Translations under genes and position numbers: made by a program
Notes under the pieces: model-generated
The model's input: the letters and a program-made list of their open reading frames with translations, nothing else
The model's database searches: none
Told to the model about the DNA's origin: nothing
NCBI GenBank assembly: GCA_014730235.1
Contig: WJIO01000016.1
Location: forward strand, 1 to 6,929
Length of the DNA stretch: 6,929 nt
Source of the DNA: Candidatus Poribacteria bacterium
GTDB lineage: Bacteria; Poribacteria; DTPJ01; WJIO01
Reading direction: 5' to 3'
Shown here: piece by piece, positions 1-4,957 of the stretch
How the letters are laid out: every line of letters starts with the position of its first letter
Position numbering within the stretch: the stretch's first letter is position 1

Positions 1-73
1 CAAAAATGTGACAAAATTTTTATATCCAGGAAGCTATAAAGACATTTTCTTCGACGTGTTGCCTTTTTGCTTT

Positions 74-85
74 ATATCATGATAT
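74..85. promoter_or_regulatory. Perfect 12-bp palindrome, possible operator
   Basis: ATATCATGATAT is a perfect inverted repeat with no spacer. It lies in the brxA leader, overlapping the likely promoter zone and 53 bases before the first brxA start codon. A dimeric repressor could bind such a site. No regulator is identified, and AT-rich DNA gives short palindromes by chance, so the regulatory role is inference. Confidence 0.3.
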
Positions 86-125
86 TTAACAGTGAATAAT
101 TTTACACTTTACGAACGTTCCGGAA

Positions 126-130
126 AGAGG
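126..130 (+). promoter_or_regulatory. Ribosome binding site favouring the brxA start at 138
   Basis: AGAGG lies 7 bases before the ATG at 138 and is a normal Shine-Dalgarno spacing. The alternative ATG at 204, which fits the protein family better, has no purine-rich site before it (the preceding bases are T-rich). This site is the main argument for starting brxA at 138. Confidence 0.55.
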
Positions 131-137
131 TATATTT

Positions 138-797
138 ATGCCTGTTACCCTTTTGCTGTGCTGTTATCTGTTTACAAACGTTTTTTACAAAAGATTTTGC
201 ATCATGCAACCGATATATAAAGCAAACATAACATCAGGTGCGCTGCTTGTTCCTGAAAGCAGAAAAATAGCTGACCTTTTACTCAAAAAGGTATCGGCGG
301 ATGAATGGAAAAAAACTATTGAGGAGGAAAACATCCTCCAGAAGCTAAGTGTATTGTCAGCCAGACAGATATCCCGGCTTATCAGGTCGCGCCTGGAACT
401 GATGACGCCGGAACTGTGGATAATGGTCAGGAACGGTGATTCCCGGTTGGCAACCCATGCCGTTTTTGCTGCGGCCATAAAGCATTCCCGAATCCTGGGC
501 GATTACCTTGACCTGGTGGTCAGGGAACAATTTCGTCGTCTTGAAGAACGTCTGACTCCCAGAATGTGGGATGAATTCCTTCGGACATGCAAGCAGCGGG
601 ATCCGGCAATGGCTGACTTCTCCGTATCTACAGTAAAAAAAATGCGCCGCGTTGTCCATAATATACTCTGGGAAGTAGGATACATCAGGGATACGCGTTC
701 ATGGGAACTAAGGGAGGTGGAAATAGATTCGGCAGTATTGAGTTACCTGGAAAAGAGCAATGAATATTACGTTCTAAAATGTATAAAGGTGTGCTAA
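138..797 (+). CDS. brxA: BREX protein BrxA (DUF1819)
   Basis: BrxA is a small core protein of BREX type 1. It was first described as resembling the NusB antitermination protein and is thought to bind nucleic acid; its exact role in defence is not settled. The family signature is clear at residues 27-43: ANITSGALLVPESRKIA, followed by a mostly helical, charged protein rich in Arg, Lys and Glu. The 219-residue frame from ATG 138 carries a hydrophobic, Cys-rich lead of 22 residues (MPVTLLLCCYLF...) that BrxA proteins normally lack. Starting at ATG 204 (MQPIYKANITSG) gives 197 residues, nearer the family's usual length. I keep 138 because only that codon has a Shine-Dalgarno sequence; 204 remains a real alternative. 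It is the first gene of the operon, and its TAA is one base before the brxB start, which suggests translational coupling. Family assignment is firm; the start is not. Confidence 0.93.
   Translation: MPVTLLLCCYLFTNVFYKRFCIMQPIYKANITSGALLVPESRKIADLLLKKVSADEWKKTIEEENILQKLSVLSARQISRLIRSRLELMTPELWIMVRNGDSRLATHAVFAAAIKHSRILGDYLDLVVREQFRRLEERLTPRMWDEFLRTCKQRDPAMADFSVSTVKKMRRVVHNILWEVGYIRDTRSWELREVEIDSAVLSYLEKSNEYYVLKCIKVC
171..196 (+). repeat. Imperfect 13-bp tandem repeat at the 5' end of brxA
   Basis: TTTACAAACGTTT (171-183) is followed directly by TTTACAAAAGATT (184-196), identical at 11 of 13 positions. It lies between the two candidate brxA starts. A 13-base unit is not a multiple of three, so it is not a protein-level repeat. 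If brxA starts at 204 it would be in the untranslated leader and could bind a regulator; it may equally be chance in AT-rich DNA. Confidence 0.35.
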
Positions 798-798
798 A

Positions 799-1383
799 GT
801 GAGTATCAATAAAACTTTAGATGAGCGGCTGAATGAAATATTACCTACCATAACATCCAGCAATTTTCTACAAAAAAAGGGATTGGGAAACGAAATTCCT
901 TTCCATATATTTGATTATCCACCGGAGGATGAATTACGGGTTCGGGAACATCTGCATTTCCTGATTGACAGGCTGGAAAAGCAATATCCTCACATAAAAG
1001 TCATCCATGTGGAACTTTTCAGGGTAATGATCCAATACCTGGAGGACCTGAATCTCCTTGAAAAGGCCTTTGAAATGGAAGCGCAAAAGGGATCCGAAGC
1101 CCTTTGGAAAGCGCTTTCTGCGTCGGTAAAACCGGAGCGATTCGTAAAGACGATTCTCGCCCGGCAGTTTGACTTTAGCCAATGCCATCTTATCCTGATG
1201 AATGGTGTAGGTAACGTATGGCCCTGGATACGGGCCCATTCCCTGTTGAATAATCTTCAGCAGTTAACAGGTGATGTGCCAATGGTTCTTTTTTATCCCG
1301 GGGGATATGATGGTCAGTCACTTCGTTTGTTTGGCAGACTGGGCGGCGATAATTACTACCGGGCTTTCAGGCTGGTAAAATAA
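799..1383 (+). CDS. brxB: BREX protein BrxB (DUF1788)
   Basis: BrxB is a core protein of BREX type 1 with no known enzymatic activity; it is needed for the system but its mechanism is unclear. At 194 residues it has the usual family length. The C-terminal half holds the recognisable family blocks: GNVWPWIRAHSLLNNLQ at about residues 138-154 and LFYPGGYDGQSLRLFGRLGG at about 165-184, ending in NYYRAFRLVK. No signal peptide or membrane segment is seen, so it is expected in the cytoplasm. Translation starts at GTG 799, one base after the brxA stop, with AAGGTG at 786-791 as ribosome binding site inside the end of brxA. This arrangement implies coupling to brxA translation. The stop is TAA, and brxC starts 13 bases later. 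Confidence 0.94.
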   Translation: MSINKTLDERLNEILPTITSSNFLQKKGLGNEIPFHIFDYPPEDELRVREHLHFLIDRLEKQYPHIKVIHVELFRVMIQYLEDLNLLEKAFEMEAQKGSEALWKALSASVKPERFVKTILARQFDFSQCHLILMNGVGNVWPWIRAHSLLNNLQQLTGDVPMVLFYPGGYDGQSLRLFGRLGGDNYYRAFRLVK

Positions 1384-1384
1384 A

Positions 1385-1391
1385 AGGGAGG
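1385..1391 (+). promoter_or_regulatory. Strong ribosome binding site of brxC
   Basis: AGGGAGG sits 5 bases before ATG 1397 and is the strongest Shine-Dalgarno sequence in the window. It fixes the brxC start and fits a large ATPase that begins with MKIRELFTKDISRPINGVV, the expected BrxC N-terminus. Confidence 0.75.
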
Positions 1392-1396
1392 AATAC

Positions 1397-3070
1397 ATGA
1401 AAATCAGGGAGCTTTTTACCAAGGATATTTCTCGGCCTATCAACGGTGTTGTTAAAGCCGACCAGCAGGATGATAAATCCATCTACCAGGAACTGGAGGA
1501 GTTTGTCGTTACCAGGGAGCTATCAGAGCATCTGGATCGCTTCTTCTCCGTATACCTGCAAGCCCTGGAAAATCCCCGGGATGCCGATGCGGCAGGAAAA
1601 ATGGGCGTCTGGGTTTCCGGATTTTTCGGTTCCGGTAAATCTCACCTCATAAAGGTTCTGCACTATCTCTTTAAGAACCAGATTGTGAAATATGACGGCC
1701 AGGAAAAACAGGCCATAAAGTTCCTTGACGGAAAAATAGCCGATCCGTTCCTGTTTGGTAACATCCAAAAAGCGGTGACAAAAGACGCGGATGTTATCCT
1801 GTTTAATATAGACAGCAAAGCGGACCAAACAAAAAGTGATGATGTGCTTATCAGGGTTTTCCTGAAGGTTCTCAATGAATTGCAGGGATACAGCCCTGAC
1901 TATCCCCATATAGCGCACATGGAGAGATATCTTGATCAGCTCAATAAGTTAGCAGTCTTTGAAGAAAATTTCCGTATGCTGACGGGTCAGGAGTGGAGAG
2001 AAAGCCGCGTCCATTGGCACTTTACCCAGGATAATATTGTGAAAGCCCTTTCGGAAACCCTGGGACAGAGCGAGGAAGCCTGTCAACACTGGGCACAAAG
2101 TGCTGAAGACGACTTTCCCCTTACCATTGAAAACTTCGCCAGGTGGGTGAAAGAATATCTCGACAGCAGGGGATCTGAACATCGCATTTTCTTCTTCGTG
2201 GACGAAGTTGGTCAATTTATCGGGGACAACAGCAAACTGATGCTAAATCTCCAGACCATCACAGAGAACCTGGGAACCCAATGCGGCGGTCGGGCATGGC
2301 TGATTGTAACATCTCAGGAGGATATGGACAAGGCCATTGGATCTCTCAAAAATACAGAGAACAAGGATTTTTCAAAGATACAGGGACGCTTTAACACCCG
2401 GCTTTCTCTGTCAAGCGCCAATACCGACGAGGTAATCCAAAAACGCCTGCTGGAAAAACAGGATAGTGTAATTGATGAACTTGTGGGATTATATGAACCC
2501 AACGCCGACATCCTTGGAAACCAGCTTACTTTTAGCCAGGATACAGGGATGACCCTCCAGGCATATCAGTCTGAGGTTGATTTTGTAAAAAATTATCCCT
2601 TCATACCGTATCAGTTCAAACTGCTTCAAAGGGTATTTGAGGGGGTTCGCAGGGCCGGGGCAACAGGGCTTCATCTATCTCGAGGTGAACGTTCCATGCT
2701 GGACGCCTTCCAACATGCAGGCATCCATGCGGCAGATAAGGATACAGGCGTTCTGGTTCCCCTGTATTGGTTCTATCCGTCCATTGAGAGTTTTCTGGAT
2801 ACGGCTGTAAGACGCACTATTCAACAGGCGGCAGAGCTTCCATCATTGGAGGAGTTTGATATAAACATCTTCCAGACGCTGTTTATGATCCGATACATTG
2901 AGGAGATTAAGGGTAACGTGAATAACCTGGTTACCCTGTGTATTGACCACATTGACTCGGATAAATTCGTCCTGCGAAAGAAGGTAGAGGAATCCCTTAG
3001 TCGTCTCGAAAAAGAAACCCTCATATCCCGAAGCGGTGAAAACTATTTCTTCCTGACCAACGAAGAGTAG
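1397..3070 (+). CDS. brxC: BrxC N-terminal part, P-loop ATPase, ends at premature TAG
   Basis: BrxC is the large P-loop ATPase of BREX type 1, related to PglY, and is required for phage defence; it acts in the cytoplasm with the other Brx proteins and PglX. This 557-residue part contains the whole visible nucleotide-binding core: Walker A GFFGSGKS at residues 75-82, and a hydrophobic strand ending in an acidic pair, IFFFVDE at 264-270, as Walker B. A later block, YPFIPYQFKLLQRVFEGVRR, with GATGLHLSRGERSML after it, is typical of this ATPase family. The fragment stops at TAG 3068-3070, after FFLTNEE, where relatives continue. If made alone, it would be an ATPase lacking roughly half of the protein and could be unstable or interfere with a complex. 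It has its own strong ribosome binding site. Confidence 0.9.
   Translation: MKIRELFTKDISRPINGVVKADQQDDKSIYQELEEFVVTRELSEHLDRFFSVYLQALENPRDADAAGKMGVWVSGFFGSGKSHLIKVLHYLFKNQIVKYDGQEKQAIKFLDGKIADPFLFGNIQKAVTKDADVILFNIDSKADQTKSDDVLIRVFLKVLNELQGYSPDYPHIAHMERYLDQLNKLAVFEENFRMLTGQEWRESRVHWHFTQDNIVKALSETLGQSEEACQHWAQSAEDDFPLTIENFARWVKEYLDSRGSEHRIFFFVDEVGQFIGDNSKLMLNLQTITENLGTQCGGRAWLIVTSQEDMDKAIGSLKNTENKDFSKIQGRFNTRLSLSSANTDEVIQKRLLEKQDSVIDELVGLYEPNADILGNQLTFSQDTGMTLQAYQSEVDFVKNYPFIPYQFKLLQRVFEGVRRAGATGLHLSRGERSMLDAFQHAGIHAADKDTGVLVPLYWFYPSIESFLDTAVRRTIQQAAELPSLEEFDINIFQTLFMIRYIEEIKGNVNNLVTLCIDHIDSDKFVLRKKVEESLSRLEKETLISRSGENYFFLTNEE
3068..3070 (+). other. In-frame amber codon inside brxC
   Basis: TAG follows GAA GAG and precedes GAA ATA AGC in the brxC frame. 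brxA, brxB and the end of brxC all use TAA, so this is the only TAG that ends a reading frame of a real gene here. A single C-to-T change from CAG explains it. Confidence 0.85.
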
Positions 3071-3094
3071 GAAATAAGCCGGGAAATAAAGAAC

Positions 3095-4948
3095 GTGGAG
3101 CTGGAATCCGGTACAGAAAGCCGACACCTGGGCAGGATAATCATTGACGATATATATCACAGCTTAAAAAAACATCGCTACTCAGAGACGGGCAAGGACT
3201 TTAATGTAAATTTCCTGTGCGATACGCAGCCTATAGGCGGATTAACCGATAAAAGTCTGTCAGTGTCGCTAATATCGCCTTTTTGCGAAAACTACGATCA
3301 ATATAACCAGTCCAAATGTACTCTGGACAGCACAGAAGACAACGGGATTATACTCATACATCTTCCTGAAGATGACAAACTATCGTCAGAGATCAGGATT
3401 TACCTTCAGACGGATAAATACATATCCCGGAAGAACGATGGAAACCCGGAAGTTCAGCAGATACTGCGAAATCGCAAGGATGAAAATCAAGAGCGTAAAA
3501 CCAGGATTGTGGAAGCTGTAAAAGAAATGCTTGCCGATTCGGAATATTATATCAACGGACAAAAATTCGATCCCGGTACCGATGAAGCCCAAAAAGCCCT
3601 TGCTGGTGCTATGGATTATCTTGTAGAAAACACATACAAAAAAATGGCATACATTGAGCACCCATGCTCTGATCCCCAGAAGGAGATCCAGTCTATTCTA
3701 AAAAAGGACGATATTACCGGGGACCTGGTGAACCTTAATGTAGCGGAGAATAACCCCAGGGCTATTACAGAAGTGCGGGATTATATAAGCAATTGTTCAG
3801 CCAGTAGCTTGCAGATGCTAGTTGATAGTCTGATCAGGGATCGCTATGGTTCCCGACCCTATGGCTGGAATGAATGGGAGACTTTGTTAATACTGGTCAA
3901 ACTATTTGTCGCCGGAGAGATCCAGTTTATCAACAATAATGGAGTAGTTAAAAAGGAAGACTTGTCCGAACTTGTTGTCAGGAAAGTAAGTAACTGGAAA
4001 AAATTGACTATTAAACAGCGCAAAAAGGTGGATACAGAAAAGATAGAATCTGTGCGAAAGCTTGGTCAGTCGCTGTTTAGCGAGATGGGGCCTGATAAAG
4101 AGGATGCCCTGGTGGAATTTTATAGAAATCACTTTCAGACATGGGAGGAGGATCTTAAGGGATATGAAAAATTAGCTGAAACCGGCTTCTATCCGGGAGC
4201 AGACACAATTAGCGATGGCATTACTTTATGCAGAAAAATTTTAATCGCAAATGAAAACTTTGATTTTATATCCCGAATCGCTGAGAACAGGGACGACCTT
4301 CTGGATTTTGCGGATGAATACCATGAAGTTAATAATTTCTATTCCACCCAGATAAAGGTATGGGATAAGCTTCGCAACGCTAAAGCCCGATTTAGTATAA
4401 ACAAATCCATGCTTGATAAGAACCCGGATGCGCAGACAGCGCTGACCCGTATGAATGAAATCCTGGAAGCCCCTGAGCCTTATTCCATTATCAAGGAAGG
4501 GGATGACCTGATAAATACGGTAGACAAAATTAACAGTGATTTACTGAAGAAAAAGCGGGAAAAGCTTTCCAAATATATTGGCGCGTTGACAAAGGAACTC
4601 AGGAGTAAGGGGGAATCCCTGGAATGTGATGAAGAAATAATAAAATCTTCTCAGAAATCGCTGGTAGGTTTCAAGGAAAAAGCGTCGGATGAAGGCTCTA
4701 TCTCCAATATCCAGTATTTTAAAAATGAAGCGAATAAAGCCTTTAAACGCGAGTTAAAGCGCATGGCCGATAGTCAGGATAAGCCAGGCGCTGAAACGAA
4801 AGTGAAAGAGATGAAGGTGGTTAAGCCTGCCGCTCTTAATAAAAAGGTCTTCCTTGAAACAGAGGCTGATGTGGACGACTTTGTGAATGTAGTTGAAAAT
4901 GAACTAAAGCAGGCCATAAAGGATGGCAAGAGGATCATGATAGAATAA
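3095..4948 (+). CDS. brxC: BrxC C-terminal part, downstream of premature TAG
   Basis: This 617-residue frame from GTG 3095 is the C-terminal half of BrxC, in the same frame as the N-terminal half. It has no Walker motifs of its own, so it is not a separate ATPase. It is highly charged and mostly helical by composition; a Lys/Glu-rich, probably coiled-coil stretch begins at about residue 485 (LLKKKREKLSKYIGALTKEL) and runs to about residue 560. The GTG is merely the first possible start after the TAG. The only purine-rich sequence before it, GGGA at 3081-3084, is 10 bases away and weak, so independent translation is doubtful. BrxC-like coding continues upstream of the GTG to 3071, which argues that 3095 is not a natural start. 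The stop TAA at 4946-4948 lies 9 bases before the pglX ATG. Confidence 0.85.
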   Translation: MELESGTESRHLGRIIIDDIYHSLKKHRYSETGKDFNVNFLCDTQPIGGLTDKSLSVSLISPFCENYDQYNQSKCTLDSTEDNGIILIHLPEDDKLSSEIRIYLQTDKYISRKNDGNPEVQQILRNRKDENQERKTRIVEAVKEMLADSEYYINGQKFDPGTDEAQKALAGAMDYLVENTYKKMAYIEHPCSDPQKEIQSILKKDDITGDLVNLNVAENNPRAITEVRDYISNCSASSLQMLVDSLIRDRYGSRPYGWNEWETLLILVKLFVAGEIQFINNNGVVKKEDLSELVVRKVSNWKKLTIKQRKKVDTEKIESVRKLGQSLFSEMGPDKEDALVEFYRNHFQTWEEDLKGYEKLAETGFYPGADTISDGITLCRKILIANENFDFISRIAENRDDLLDFADEYHEVNNFYSTQIKVWDKLRNAKARFSINKSMLDKNPDAQTALTRMNEILEAPEPYSIIKEGDDLINTVDKINSDLLKKKREKLSKYIGALTKELRSKGESLECDEEIIKSSQKSLVGFKEKASDEGSISNIQYFKNEANKAFKRELKRMADSQDKPGAETKVKEMKVVKPAALNKKVFLETEADVDDFVNVVENELKQAIKDGKRIMIE

Positions 4949-4957
4949 GGTATACAA

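Larger units (their letters stand above)
1..137 (+). promoter_or_regulatory. AT-rich leader upstream of the BREX operon
   Basis: No open reading frame of note reaches into this stretch on either strand. It is AT-rich and ends in a good ribosome binding site for brxA, so it most likely carries the operon promoter. A weak sigma-70-like candidate is TTGCCT at 59-64 with TATTTA at 83-88 (18-bp spacer); neither box is close to consensus, so this is only a suggestion. A 12-bp palindrome lies between the two boxes. Many BREX loci are controlled by a WYL-domain repressor (BrxR) encoded upstream; no such gene is visible here, but it could lie just left of the window. Confidence 0.4.
1397..4948 (+). 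pseudogene. brxC: brxC, full length, interrupted by an in-frame TAG
   Basis: The two parts listed separately below are one ancestral gene. They share a reading frame, with no shift, and the 24 bases between TAG 3068-3070 and GTG 3095 also encode family-like sequence (EISREIKN). Reading through gives 1183 residues (557 + 1 + 625), the normal size of BREX type 1 BrxC. The residue at the stop sits in the context LTNEE-x-EISREIKN, where a glutamine (CAG) is the expected residue from my memory of the family, one transition from TAG. No other in-frame stop or frameshift is present, so the lesion is recent, suppressed, or a sequencing error. Whether the gene is truly dead cannot be decided from DNA alone. 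Confidence 0.8.

Noticed and set aside
113-120. GAACGTTC, resembling half of a Gram-positive LexA box
   Set aside because: The LexA/DinR site needs four bases between GAAC and GTTC; here there are none, so it is only an 8-bp palindrome.
635-642. Run of eight A in brxA, possible phase-variation tract
   Set aside because: The frame is intact, the run is short for slippage switching, and AAA codons are common here. The A7 run near 5052 in pglX was set aside for the same reasons.
3071-3094. A true intergenic gap between two independent genes
   Set aside because: The 24 bases keep the brxC frame and encode EISREIKN, which continues the protein family on both sides; there is no convincing ribosome binding site.
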